A DNA stretch of 64,000 nucleotides from Pseudomonas sp. SG20056 (lineage in GTDB: Bacteria; Pseudomonadota; Gammaproteobacteria; Pseudomonadales; Pseudomonadaceae), in assembly GCF_031764535.1 (NCBI RefSeq), contig NZ_CP134499.1:1922001-1986000 (forward strand), written 5' to 3'. The position numbers and the translations under genes were made by a program. This document shows positions 17,989 to 26,411 of the stretch, piece by piece. How positions within the stretch are numbered: the stretch's first letter is position 1; every line of letters begins with the position of its first letter. The notes under the pieces were generated by a model. That model worked only from the letters and a program-made list of their open reading frames with translations. It was not told the origin of the DNA and made no database searches.

Positions 17989-18055
17989 GCTGTTTCAGTG
18001 CCGAAGTTTGCTCAGTCTTGGCACTGCCAGCTTGACCCTGATGTGTCGATCAATA

Positions 18056-18074
18056 TCTAATGATAAGCATTATC
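18056..18074 (+). promoter_or_regulatory. Fur box upstream of the haem-signalling operon
   Basis: TCTAATGATAAGCATTATC matches 16 of 19 positions of the Fur consensus GATAATGATAATCATTATC. It lies about 100 nt before the ECF sigma-factor gene, as expected for iron-repressed sigma genes that control TonB receptors. Confidence 0.88.
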
Positions 18075-18177
18075 ATTTGGTGCTTGTCGATCCACGCTCC
18101 TTGTTGCGTGGTCAGATTGATGCGGTGCAGGGGTGTGGCGGTGTTAGCGAACAATACGGCGTACGGGCGCCACGGCC

Positions 18178-18717
18178 ATGGATAAACAACTCCATGGCCC
18201 GATTTCCCTGGTCTATCGCACCCTGCATGGCGAGCTGCTGAAGTTTCTCGGCAAGCGCCTGGACAGCTCCGCCGATGCGGCCGATCTGGCTCAGGATGCC
18301 TTCACCCAGTGGCTTGGCCGGGATGGTCGGGGTGATGTGCAACAGCCCCGCGCGTTTCTCTTTCAGATTGCACGCAACCTGCTGCGTGATCACTGGCGCC
18401 GCCAACAGTCACGCCCTCAGCTCTGCGCGGATGACGATGCACAGCATGGGTTAGACGCCATGGTTGATGAGCAGGGCGCCGGCCCCTTGGAAAAAGTCGA
18501 ACAGCAGCAGCGTTTGCATCTGCTGGCCAGTGCCCTGGATGATCTGCCGCCGCGCCGGCGCGAGGCCTTCGTGCTGCATAAATTCGATGGTCTGTCCCAG
18601 GTTGAGGTGGCCGAGCGCATGGGGATTTCTCTGAGCATGGTGGAAAAGCACATTGCCAGTGCCTTGCTGCACTGCAAGCGACGTGTGCTAGGCCAACCCG
18701 TGTTGGAGCAGCTATGA
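18178..18717 (+). CDS. hxuI: ECF sigma factor (FecI-type), haem-responsive
   Basis: The 179-residue iron-starvation sigma factor has region 2 at about residues 10-80 (DLAQDAFTQWL, RAFLFQIARNLLRDHWRR) and region 4 at about 120-170 (LDDLPPRRREAFVLHKFDGL, then QVEVAERMGISLSMVEKHI). With the following FecR-like and TonB-receptor genes it forms a cell-surface signalling cassette. The order and position beyond ycgN match the P. aeruginosa hxuI-hxuR-hxuA locus as I recall it. Transcription should be Fur-repressed through the box at 18056. The stop overlaps the next start (ATGA). Confidence 0.92.
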   Translation: MDKQLHGPISLVYRTLHGELLKFLGKRLDSSADAADLAQDAFTQWLGRDGRGDVQQPRAFLFQIARNLLRDHWRRQQSRPQLCADDDAQHGLDAMVDEQGAGPLEKVEQQQRLHLLASALDDLPPRRREAFVLHKFDGLSQVEVAERMGISLSMVEKHIASALLHCKRRVLGQPVLEQL

Positions 18718-19691
18718 GCCCAGGCATGCACAGGGAACATTCGCTTTCCATCGATGAACAGGCGGCCATCTGGTTTAGCCGGCGTTGCCGTGGCCCGCTA
18801 TCGAGTGTTGAGCAGACGCAGCTGGATGCCTGGTTGGCGGCTGACCCGGCCCATGGGCGGGCACTGGCGGATATGCAACTGATCTGGACCGATCTTGATC
18901 TGCTGCCGCGACCCGCTTTGCCGGCGGCAGCTGTGCTGACCTCACGGCCGAAGCGCCGTTGGCGACCGGGGCGCGCCTTGGCGGCTGCGGTGGTGCTGGC
19001 ATGTGCGGTGTTGGTAGCGCCGCAGAACTGGTTTAGCGCGCCGCCAACCCAGGAATTGAGCCTGTCCAGCGCGCCGGGCGAGCAACGCCAGGTCGAGTTG
19101 GCGGATGGCACACGTATCGATCTGAATGTGGATAGCCAACTGCGTGTGCGCCTCTTTGAGGATCACCGCGAAGTTGAACTGCTGGCTGGTGAAGCCTTTT
19201 TCGCCGTGGCGGCTGATGCTTCTCGGCCTTTTGAGGTGATGGCTGGCGAGAGCAGTGTGCGGGTGATCGGTACACGTTTCAGCGTGCGCCGCAGTGACGA
19301 GCGCCTGGCGGTGGCAGTGGAAAGCGGCAAGGTGGCGGTGCAGCCACAGGCCGGCAAGGCGCAGCAAGCGCTGCTGGGCGCGGGTGAGGGCGTCGACTTC
19401 GATTACCGCAGCAAGACCTTGCAGCAACTGCGTCTGGGTAGCGAAGAGATTGCCAGCTGGCGACGTGGCCAACTGGTGTTTCGTGATCGGCCTTTGGCGC
19501 AGCTGCTGGATGAGCTGTCGCATTACCGCGCAGCTCCGGTGCGTCTGGCCCAGGCCAGCCTGGGCGAGCGACGCCTGTCCGGCAGCCTGAATATCGCCAA
19601 GCCGGATGACTTTCTCGCTGCGTTGCCGCAACTCTTGCCGGTTCGGGTTGAGCATCGCGGCGATGGTGTTGTGCTGATTCATCCCCTCTAA
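18714..19691 (+). CDS. hxuR: FecR-type anti-sigma/transmembrane sensor
   Basis: The 325-residue inner-membrane regulator has a cytoplasmic N-terminal DUF4880-like domain (EQAAIWFSRRCRGPLS, WLAADPAHGRALADM), one membrane segment near residues 84-103, and a periplasmic FecR domain with GEQRQVELADGTRIDLN. It holds the sigma factor inactive until the receptor's N-terminal domain contacts it. The ATG overlaps the sigma-factor stop by ATGA. The C-terminal part resembles the STN-contacting region of FecR relatives. Confidence 0.92.
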   Translation: MSPGMHREHSLSIDEQAAIWFSRRCRGPLSSVEQTQLDAWLAADPAHGRALADMQLIWTDLDLLPRPALPAAAVLTSRPKRRWRPGRALAAAVVLACAVLVAPQNWFSAPPTQELSLSSAPGEQRQVELADGTRIDLNVDSQLRVRLFEDHREVELLAGEAFFAVAADASRPFEVMAGESSVRVIGTRFSVRRSDERLAVAVESGKVAVQPQAGKAQQALLGAGEGVDFDYRSKTLQQLRLGSEEIASWRRGQLVFRDRPLAQLLDELSHYRAAPVRLAQASLGERRLSGSLNIAKPDDFLAALPQLLPVRVEHRGDGVVLIHPL

Positions 19692-19832
19692 AAGCGAGCC
19701 TGCCTGGCAGGCTACTTTGCATTTTTCTAAATGAAAATATTTTGCATTTGCATATGTGGGTTTCTCGGCCTGCTGCGTCTTCCTGTTGTCCGCCTTATGC
19801 GAGGGCGGTTTTGCAGTATCTGGGAGACTTGC

Positions 19833-22388
19833 ATGAAAACCCGCACCACCCGTTTAGCCCTGCGCCAGCTCTGTGCCGGCACCGCCATGGTTACCTGTCT
19901 GCTGAGTGGCAGTGTTCTGGCTCAGGAGTTCAGCTTCAATCTGCCGGCACAACCGATGGCCAGCGCCATCACCGCACTGGCTCAGCAGAGCCAGTTGCAG
20001 ATCCTTTTCGATGAATCGCAACTGCGTGACCTGCAGGCTCCGGCGCTGCTGGGAAGCTTCAGCGCGCGCGATGCGCTGGAGAAGCTGCTGGGTAATTCGG
20101 GCTTGGAGCTGCTGCCCGCAGGTGAGGGCTATGTGGTGCGCAAACGCGTTCAGCACAGTAGCCAGCAAAACACGATTCAGTTGGACGCCCAGACTATTGT
20201 CGGCAGTGGAACCAGTGTCGACGCCAGCAGCGTGGGCCGTTCGACCTTGACCAGCAACGAGATCGAGCGCCAACAGGCCGATAACATTCCCAGTTTGCTG
20301 CAGACCCTGCCTGGCGTGAGCATGGGCGGCTCGGCCAAGCCTGGCGGGCAGACGATGAATATCTGGGGCCTCGGCGATGCTGAAGATGTGCCCTTTACCC
20401 TCGACGGCGCCACCAAGAGCGGTTTCGAGCGTTATCAGCAGGGCACGGTATTTATCGAACCGGAGCTGATCAAGCGCATCGAGGTGGAGAAGGGCCCACA
20501 TTCGGTGTTTACCGGCAATGGCGGCTTTGGCGGCACCGTGCATATGGAAACCAAGGATGCGCCGGACCTGTTGAAGGAAGGGCGCAACCTGGGGGCCATG
20601 CTCAAGTACGGCTACCACAGCAACGATCAGCAGAAAATCTACAGTGGTGCGGTGTATGGGCAGACGCCGGATGGTCGAGCCGATGGTTTGCTGTACCTGA
20701 CCAGCCGAGATGGACGCGACATGAAGCTGGCCGGGACTATTCCTGATCCGGAAAACCGCTATCCGGTTAATCCGCAGCGTTTGCCGAACTCGGCGCAGGA
20801 TCTGGATGCCGGTTTGTTCAAGCTCAATCTGTATGCCAGCGATGAGCATTCGTTCGGGCTGTCCTGGGCGCGTTCGAAAAGTGCTCGCTGGACGCCGTTT
20901 TCCTCGGCCAGCTTTCCGACGCCGCCCACCCAGAGCAATATCAACCAATACGGTTATGAAGCGGCTTTGCGGCGTTTTCTGGCCCATCGGGAAACCATCG
21001 ACACCACCTGGTCTGGTAAGTATCACTACCAGCCGCTGGATAATCCGCTGCTGGATATGAGCCTCAGCTACTCGCAGTCCGATGTGGAACAGGTGGATGA
21101 GCGCGAGCCTGGAGCTTTCGTGCAGCCCTCAACCGGTGGGCGCAAGATGGACACCGGTTACCGCGACAAAGTCATTGAGCTGCGCAATACCAGCCGCTTC
21201 GACACCGGTAGCCTGTCCCATGCGCTGACTCTGGGCGGCGCATGGCGCCAGCACAATCGTGACACGCTGATGTATATCGATACCGCCACCTACAACAAGC
21301 CGAGCTACAACCATGGCCTGTTTCAGCCAACCTTTATGCCCAGCGGCGAGCAGCTGACCCACAGTTTCTATGTGCAGGACGCCATCAGCTACGGCCGCCT
21401 GACCGTTACGCCGTCCATGCGTTTCGACAGTGTGCGTAACGAAGCTGAGGCGAACCTGGCGCCGATCTACAACAATGCGGCCCTCGGTCACGACTACAGC
21501 AGCCAGAGCTATTCGGGCTGGTCGCCACGCTTGTCGCTGTTCTGGACCGCGACCGAGCAACTTGGCTTCTTTGCCGACTACACGCAAACCTGGCGTGCCC
21601 CGCTGATCGATGAACAGTACGAAGTACAAAACAGCAGCAGTCGTCCGGCCACCAGCCGTGATCTAGACCCGGAACGTATGCACGCCCTGCGCGCCGGCAG
21701 CGTGTTGAACCTGTCCAGCCTCTTGGTCGAAAGCGATAGCCTGCAGATTCGCACCACCTTGTTTCGCAACCGCATCAAGGATGAAATTTTCAAGAACGTC
21801 GGGGTGGGCTGTGAGGAGCAGTCCATCAGCAACGGTTCCTTGTCTGGCAGCTGCGCGGCTTATCTGCCGCAGGGCAACTACCGCAATATCGGTGATCTGA
21901 CGATCAAAGGTGTTGAAGTCGAGAGCTTCTACGACAGTGCACGGGTGTTTGCAGCGCTGTCGTATTCCTGGATGAGCGGCGAGCACGAGGGCGCCTATAC
22001 CAACCCCTGGGGACCGAATGTCTGGGCGAGGGGCATTCAGCCGGTCAAGTGGGTCGCGACGCTGGGGGTGAAAATCCCGGAAATCGACACGCGAATTGGC
22101 TGGCAGGGTGAGTTTGTACGCAAGAGCGACCGCCTGCCCAGCGACCGCTATTCAGGAGGCATGGGCAGTTCGGTGGGAGACACCTATTACGATCACTTCG
22201 ACAATGCCAGCTACGACACTCAGCGCATCTTCGCCAACTGGAAGCCGCAGCTCGCCGGGCTGAAAGATACCGAGGTGAATTTCGTCGTGGACAACCTGTT
22301 CAACCGCTTCTACCAACCGGCATTCAGTGGTGATCGGGTTTACAGCCAGGGGCGCAATGCCAAGCTGAGCATTACCCAGTTCTTTTGA
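19833..22388 (+). CDS. hxuA: TonB-dependent haem/haemoprotein receptor with signalling domain
   Basis: The 851-residue outer-membrane receptor has a signal peptide (residues 1-31, VLAQ) and an STN signalling domain at about 32-105 (FNLPAQPMASAITALAQQ). A plug at about 135-250 and a 22-strand barrel follow, ending in ITQFF. The plug has LLQTLPGVSMGG and the family stretch FTLDGATKSGFERYQQG of haemoglobin/haem receptors. The STN domain shows it signals to the adjacent FecR/sigma pair. The ATG at 19833 has GGGAGA upstream; an in-frame upstream extension has no signal-peptide character. Haem specificity is inferred from family and locus, not from visible ligands. Confidence 0.9.
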   Translation: MKTRTTRLALRQLCAGTAMVTCLLSGSVLAQEFSFNLPAQPMASAITALAQQSQLQILFDESQLRDLQAPALLGSFSARDALEKLLGNSGLELLPAGEGYVVRKRVQHSSQQNTIQLDAQTIVGSGTSVDASSVGRSTLTSNEIERQQADNIPSLLQTLPGVSMGGSAKPGGQTMNIWGLGDAEDVPFTLDGATKSGFERYQQGTVFIEPELIKRIEVEKGPHSVFTGNGGFGGTVHMETKDAPDLLKEGRNLGAMLKYGYHSNDQQKIYSGAVYGQTPDGRADGLLYLTSRDGRDMKLAGTIPDPENRYPVNPQRLPNSAQDLDAGLFKLNLYASDEHSFGLSWARSKSARWTPFSSASFPTPPTQSNINQYGYEAALRRFLAHRETIDTTWSGKYHYQPLDNPLLDMSLSYSQSDVEQVDEREPGAFVQPSTGGRKMDTGYRDKVIELRNTSRFDTGSLSHALTLGGAWRQHNRDTLMYIDTATYNKPSYNHGLFQPTFMPSGEQLTHSFYVQDAISYGRLTVTPSMRFDSVRNEAEANLAPIYNNAALGHDYSSQSYSGWSPRLSLFWTATEQLGFFADYTQTWRAPLIDEQYEVQNSSSRPATSRDLDPERMHALRAGSVLNLSSLLVESDSLQIRTTLFRNRIKDEIFKNVGVGCEEQSISNGSLSGSCAAYLPQGNYRNIGDLTIKGVEVESFYDSARVFAALSYSWMSGEHEGAYTNPWGPNVWARGIQPVKWVATLGVKIPEIDTRIGWQGEFVRKSDRLPSDRYSGGMGSSVGDTYYDHFDNASYDTQRIFANWKPQLAGLKDTEVNFVVDNLFNRFYQPAFSGDRVYSQGRNAKLSITQFF

Positions 22389-22455
22389 ATAATCGCCGCC
22401 AGGCTGGCCATTTGTTGTTCAGCCTGTGCGGACGTGTTGAGTCGAGACGGGTAGG

Positions 22456-22926
22456 TTACTTGAGCCCAGGTCCGGACTTGGTGTTGATGCCTTTGGCCAT
22501 GCGGTCGTAGAGCACCACATTGACGGTGGCGGCGAGGTTCATGCAGCCCTGGGTGGGGATGTAGATCACGTCCTCGCACCAGTCGAGGACTTCCTTGCTC
22601 AGCGAGCCGTCTTCGGGGCCGAAGATATAGATGGCGCGGTCGGGGTGGGTGTATTGCGGCAGCGGCCGTGCGCCTTCGACCAGCTCCACGGCCACCGGCG
22701 TGCAGCCGATGGGGATGATCTGCTGCAGGTCTTCCACACCGATCAGCGGAATATCCATATAGATACGCTGGGTGTCGGTAATAAAGTCGCGGGCGCGGGC
22801 ATAGCGCTTACCGCTGTAGAACACCGAGGCGGCGCCATAGCAGCCGGCTGCGCGCATCACTGAGCCGACATTTTCTGGGGATTTGGGGTTGAACAGGCCG
22901 ATGCAGGCGTATCTCTTGTTGGCCAC
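22456..22926 (-). CDS. TrmH/SpoU-family RNA methyltransferase
   Basis: The 156-residue SPOUT methyltransferase is about the size of TrmL. Motif 1 is NPKSPENVGSVMRAAG, and the knot motifs FGPEDGSLSKEV and IPTQGCMNLAATVNVVLYD bind S-adenosylmethionine. It probably 2'-O-methylates a tRNA or rRNA ribose; the target is not predictable. The start is GTG at 22926 with a weak ribosome binding site. It converges with the haem receptor gene, with 67 nt between. Confidence 0.9.
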   Translation of the reverse strand: MANKRYACIGLFNPKSPENVGSVMRAAGCYGAASVFYSGKRYARARDFITDTQRIYMDIPLIGVEDLQQIIPIGCTPVAVELVEGARPLPQYTHPDRAIYIFGPEDGSLSKEVLDWCEDVIYIPTQGCMNLAATVNVVLYDRMAKGINTKSGPGLK

Positions 22927-23030
22927 GGTGGCACTCGCACAGAATTTTCGAAGGGATTATTGAGGCCGCGCCAAGGGGGCGGGCAACAAAAAAGACGCAA
23001 GTATACCTGTATGGCAGCGAGCTGATTTTT

Positions 23031-23056
23031 TGTAGGAGCCAGCTCGCTGGCGATAA
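23031..23056. repeat. Pseudomonas REP-like palindrome
   Basis: TGTAGGAGCCAGCTCGCTGG plus GCGAT matches the common Pseudomonas REP form, with GTAGGAGC followed by a GCCAGC/GCTGGC palindrome. It lies in the 243-nt spacer between the methyltransferase and HNH genes. A partly inverted GCCAGCGAA occurs at about 23101-23109, as in REP pairs. No REP-associated transposase gene is nearby. Confidence 0.6.
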
Positions 23057-23140
23057 GAGGCCCCACAGCATCGCCAATGAACAGGTTGGCTAGGGACGGC
23101 GCCAGCGAAACCAAGTCGGATACTGCCGTTGGACAATGCC

Positions 23141-23166
23141 GTAGCCCGGATTTCACCCAGGCTAAA
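23141..23166. repeat. GTAGCCCGGAT-type short interspersed repeat
   Basis: The sequence begins GTAGCCCGGATTTCACCCAG, a form I recall as a frequent intergenic repeat in pseudomonads and other proteobacteria, although it has no second copy here. It sits just beyond the end of the HNH gene and may add a hairpin to that gene's 3' end. Confidence 0.4.
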
Positions 23167-23169
23167 GCA

Positions 23170-23541
23170 TCAGCTCTTTTTCATCCTGGCCGCCAGATCG
23201 GCGAAGGGGTTGTGGGTCGCCTGGGCGGTCTTCGGTGTGCTGAGCGAACCTTCGCTGAAGTACTGCTGGTCGGTGTAGCGCGCGTGTTCGTTGTCATGAC
23301 AGTACAGGCACAGCAGCTCCCAGTTGGAGCCGTCCTGCGGGTTGTTGTCGTGATTGTGGTCGCGATGGTGCACGGTCAGTTCGCTCAGGCGCTTGCCGGA
23401 AAACTCGCGGGCACAGCGGCCGCAGACGTGCGGGTACATCTTCAGCGCCTTGTCGCGATAGCCTTCTTCGCGTGAGCGCTGGGCCTCGGCGAGAATGCGG
23501 TCAAGCTTGCCGGTGGCGGAGGGGGATTTGTCGCTGCTCAT
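23170..23541 (-). CDS. yajD: YajD-like HNH endonuclease-fold protein
   Basis: The 123-residue protein has an HNH motif: CGRCAREF supplies a zinc-binding Cys pair, TVHHRDHNHDNN supplies the catalytic His region, and NWELLCLYCHDNEH supplies the second Cys pair and final His. It resembles E. coli YajD. No phage or restriction genes are adjacent, so it is more likely a housekeeping nuclease of unknown role than a mobile-element enzyme. The C-terminal 30 residues are polar and probably disordered. Confidence 0.88.
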   Translation of the reverse strand: MSSDKSPSATGKLDRILAEAQRSREEGYRDKALKMYPHVCGRCAREFSGKRLSELTVHHRDHNHDNNPQDGSNWELLCLYCHDNEHARYTDQQYFSEGSLSTPKTAQATHNPFADLAARMKKS

Positions 23542-23664
23542 CTGGAATCTCGCACGGTGGTCATGTCGCCAGTCTAGCCTTGCCGGTGGTCAGTGAGAAC
23601 CGCCCGTGCGGCACTTAACGCCGTGGTTGCGGCCCAACTGAGTAACTGTATGGGAGATACCCAC

Positions 23665-23964
23665 ATGCGTCTGACTACTCTGTTGTTTGTTCTAAGCGCG
23701 CTTGTCAGCACTTCGCTGCTGGCTCAACAACCGCCGAAAATGCCGAGCACAGCACCAGCGGCAGGTGCCCCGGGTACTGCAACGCCGCAACCCTACGCAC
23801 CGGCTGCGCCGCAGCATCTGCCGGCGCCAACCCACAATAATCCACCGTTGCTCAAGCAGGCACCGCTGCCGGAATCCAGCAAGCCGCGTCGCGATCAGGA
23901 GCTGCCGTTGCTGAAAGAACAGCGCGAACGCAATACCCAGCCGCTGCCAAAAGCCGACGAGTGA
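23665..23964 (+). CDS. Small secreted proline-rich protein
   Basis: The 99-residue protein has a clear signal peptide (residues 1-20, ending LLAQ). The mature part is low-complexity: Pro/Ala/Gln-rich to about residue 60, then charged (LPESSKPRRDQELPLLKEQRER). The ATG at 23665 has GGGAG about 9 nt upstream, which beats the in-frame codons further upstream. I do not recognise a family. The segment is probably disordered in the periplasm. Confidence 0.75.
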   Translation: MRLTTLLFVLSALVSTSLLAQQPPKMPSTAPAAGAPGTATPQPYAPAAPQHLPAPTHNNPPLLKQAPLPESSKPRRDQELPLLKEQRERNTQPLPKADE

Positions 23965-23975
23965 GTGGCTAGTCG

Positions 23976-24485
23976 CTATAGCTGCTGCTCGACCAACTGC
24001 CCATCGGCCATACGCAAGCGTCGTGACATGGCGATAGCGATGGCGCGAATCACCTTGGCGGCGGTCTTTGGCGCTTCGCCGAGCATCTTGTCCAGGGAGT
24101 CCCTGGCCAGCATCAGCAGGCTGCAGTCACTTACGGCGATGCAAGTGGCCGAGCGGCGTTCGCCGTCGAGCACCGCCATCTCGCCAAAGGCGCGCCCCTT
24201 GCGCAGTTTGGCCAGCTCGATGGTTTCACCGCTGGAGTTGATCTTGCGTACCGAGATGGCCCCAGCATGGATGATGCACATAAAGGTGCCGGGGTCGCCT
24301 TCGCGGCAGATGCTTGCGTCCGGGGCGCATTTGCTGATGTTGAAGTAGCCGGCGGCGCTGAGCAGTTCGTTCGGAGTGAGGCTGTCGAACAGGCCACAAT
24401 CGAGCAGCATGTCGCGTATTTCATCAATCAACTGGGAGTGGGCGGGCATGGACGGCAGCCTGGGATAGCGCGACATCAGTCGCAT
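23976..24485 (-). CDS. Cyclic-nucleotide-binding-domain protein
   Basis: The 169-residue protein is a stand-alone Crp/PKA-type nucleotide-binding domain (about residues 30-150) with no helix-turn-helix. The family beta-roll is visible in ICREGDPGTFMCIIHAGAIS and the phosphate-binding cassette FGEMAVLDGERRSATCIA. The conserved Arg of the cassette is present, so cAMP or c-di-GMP binding is possible. It may act as a ligand-binding partner; no partner gene is obvious. AAGG lies about 8 nt before the ATG. Confidence 0.86.
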   Translation of the reverse strand: MRLMSRYPRLPSMPAHSQLIDEIRDMLLDCGLFDSLTPNELLSAAGYFNISKCAPDASICREGDPGTFMCIIHAGAISVRKINSSGETIELAKLRKGRAFGEMAVLDGERRSATCIAVSDCSLLMLARDSLDKMLGEAPKTAAKVIRAIAIAMSRRLRMADGQLVEQQL

Positions 24486-24566
24486 GCTTTGACCTTAGCT
24501 GTCGCCCATCACGCTTGCCAGCGCTGCTCGGTGCCTGCCGCCGAGTGGCGCTGGTGCGGCATAAGT

Positions 24567-26192
24567 CTAGAAACTGAAACGCTGCATGACGCCCTGCAAG
24601 CGCCCGGACATGGCTTGCAGGGCCTGAATAGCTTGAACAATGCCGCCCTGAGCCGCCGAGTTTTCTTCGACGATTTGCGCCACCCGCTCCACGCTCATGG
24701 CCACCTGCTCGCTGGCGGCGCGTTGCTCCTGCAGCGACAGCGATATCACGCTAACCGCTTGCAGTGATTCATTCAGGGCCTGGCGAATCCCGGTCATCGA
24801 ACTGCCCGCTTGATCCACCAACTGAGTACCGATGCTGACCCGCTCACAGCCAGCGGCCATGCTGTTCTTGGCTTTGTGCATGCCGCTATGAATGGCATCG
24901 ACCAGGGCGATGATTTCCGTGGTGGAGTGGGCGGTGCGCCCGGCCAGGCTGCGGACTTCATCGGCGACCACGGCAAAGCCGCGACCTTGCTCGCCGGCGC
25001 GCGCCGCTTCAATGGCGGCATTCAGAGCGAGCAGGTTGGTTTGTTCGGCAATGCCGCGAATCACGTCGACAATTGCGCTGATATTGCGTGATTGCGCGGC
25101 CAGGGTTTCGACATCCTGCGAGCTCTCGGCCACCAGTTCGGCGATCTTGTGCATTTCTGTGGTGGCGCGGGCCATCACCTGAATGCCTGCGTCGGTCATA
25201 TCGCCGGCTTTCTTGGCCATGTCGTAGGTTTGCTGGGCATTTTCGGCGATGTGGTTGATGCTCACCGCCAGCTGTTCGACGGTCGCGGCCATGGCCGAGG
25301 CAGTATCGCTCTGCACGTTGGCGCTGGTCAGTACCTGTTCGGAGGAGGCGGCCAGTTGCAGGGTGGCGCATTCGATCTGTTCGGAGGCTTCGCCGATATT
25401 GCCGATCATGTCCTGCAGGCCACGGCGCATGCTTTGCACGGATTTCATCACGCCGGTCATTACCTGGTTGCCCAAGCTCTTGCCGCCGCCCAGACGGCCT
25501 TCAGCAATCCGTGCACTGATTTCTTCCAGTTCACCGGGCTCGGCGCCCAGTTGCCGGCTCATCAGGCGAATAAAATAGAACACCTGCGCCAGGCCAACCA
25601 ACAGGGCAATCAACAGCACACTGATGCTCAGATTGAGGTTGCTGGCATAGGCGGCTTCGCCCAGCTGGTATTGGCGCTTGGCTTCAAGCAGTTGCACATC
25701 GATCAGTTCGGCAAATTTCTCCGACAGCGGATCGATTAGTGGATAGAGGCGCTGACTGGCGAAGCCGTCGATGCCCGCTTTATCGCCACGGTTGAGCAGG
25801 CTTTGCAGCTCATTCAGTGGTTGCTGCGCCTGTTGCATCAGCGGCTTGATCTGCTCGATCAGCTGGGTTTCTTCGACAATCAGGCTGGTGTTCAGGTAGG
25901 CGTTCCAGGTTTCCTCGATACGCACCTGAGCCTGCTCGATCAGCTGTTGCGCCGCCTTGTCATCCAGCTCGCCGCTGCGCGCCTTGTGCGTGGCGTCGAC
26001 GATATTAACGGCGTACAGGTCGGCAATCAGTTTGAGGTCGCGCAGCGGCACCACGCGGTCCAGGTACACCGTTTGCAGTCCTTTGACGGTGGCCTGCAAG
26101 CCATACAGGCCAAGGCCGCCGACACACAACAGGCCAAGCAGTAGGCAGCCGGCAAGCAGGAATAGGTGGGTTCTGATCTTCCAGTTTTTCAT
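24567..26192 (-). CDS. Methyl-accepting chemotaxis protein
   Basis: The 541-residue chemoreceptor has a first membrane helix at about residues 10-33. A periplasmic four-helix-bundle sensor spans about 35-190, a second membrane helix about 190-213, and a HAMP-like linker follows. The signalling hairpin contains the invariant tip region ([20 protein letters not shown], then [18 protein letters not shown]). The ligand is unknown. No CheA/CheW genes are near, so it feeds a chemosensory array encoded elsewhere. I use the ATG at 26192; the preceding codon is GTG. Confidence 0.93.
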   Translation of the reverse strand: MKNWKIRTHLFLLAGCLLLGLLCVGGLGLYGLQATVKGLQTVYLDRVVPLRDLKLIADLYAVNIVDATHKARSGELDDKAAQQLIEQAQVRIEETWNAYLNTSLIVEETQLIEQIKPLMQQAQQPLNELQSLLNRGDKAGIDGFASQRLYPLIDPLSEKFAELIDVQLLEAKRQYQLGEAAYASNLNLSISVLLIALLVGLAQVFYFIRLMSRQLGAEPGELEEISARIAEGRLGGGKSLGNQVMTGVMKSVQSMRRGLQDMIGNIGEASEQIECATLQLAASSEQVLTSANVQSDTASAMAATVEQLAVSINHIAENAQQTYDMAKKAGDMTDAGIQVMARATTEMHKIAELVAESSQDVETLAAQSRNISAIVDVIRGIAEQTNLLALNAAIEAARAGEQGRGFAVVADEVRSLAGRTAHSTTEIIALVDAIHSGMHKAKNSMAAGCERVSIGTQLVDQAGSSMTGIRQALNESLQAVSVISLSLQEQRAASEQVAMSVERVAQIVEENSAAQGGIVQAIQALQAMSGRLQGVMQRFSF

Positions 26193-26375
26193 CACAGACC
26201 GTCCATGGTGAGCAGGCAGCGAAATGGGGGAGATGGCAGTAAGCCAGCGTGCAATTCAGCGTAGTTGAACTTGTACGTCAGGCCGGTTAAATCTGTATGA
26301 ACGGTCAAGTATTTTTTCGCGCTAAACGTCCGCTGTTTAGTGCGAATGGCTCTGAGCGTGTGTCGCGCGGCTTAA

Positions 26376-26393
26376 CCGCCTGACAGCAGGCGG
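26376..26393 (-). terminator. Weak hairpin after oligopeptidase B
   Basis: A 7-bp GC stem (26376-26382 with 26387-26393) and a 4-nt loop lie about 19 nt beyond the minus-strand stop codon. Only a short TTAAG follows on that strand, so terminator function is uncertain. Confidence 0.4.
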
Positions 26394-26411
26394 CAGCGCG
26401 GTGGTGGCGAG

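Noticed and set aside
19854-21026. 390-codon minus-strand frame inside the haem receptor
   Set aside because: The plus strand encodes a complete TonB receptor with all domains; the opposite translation has no family features.
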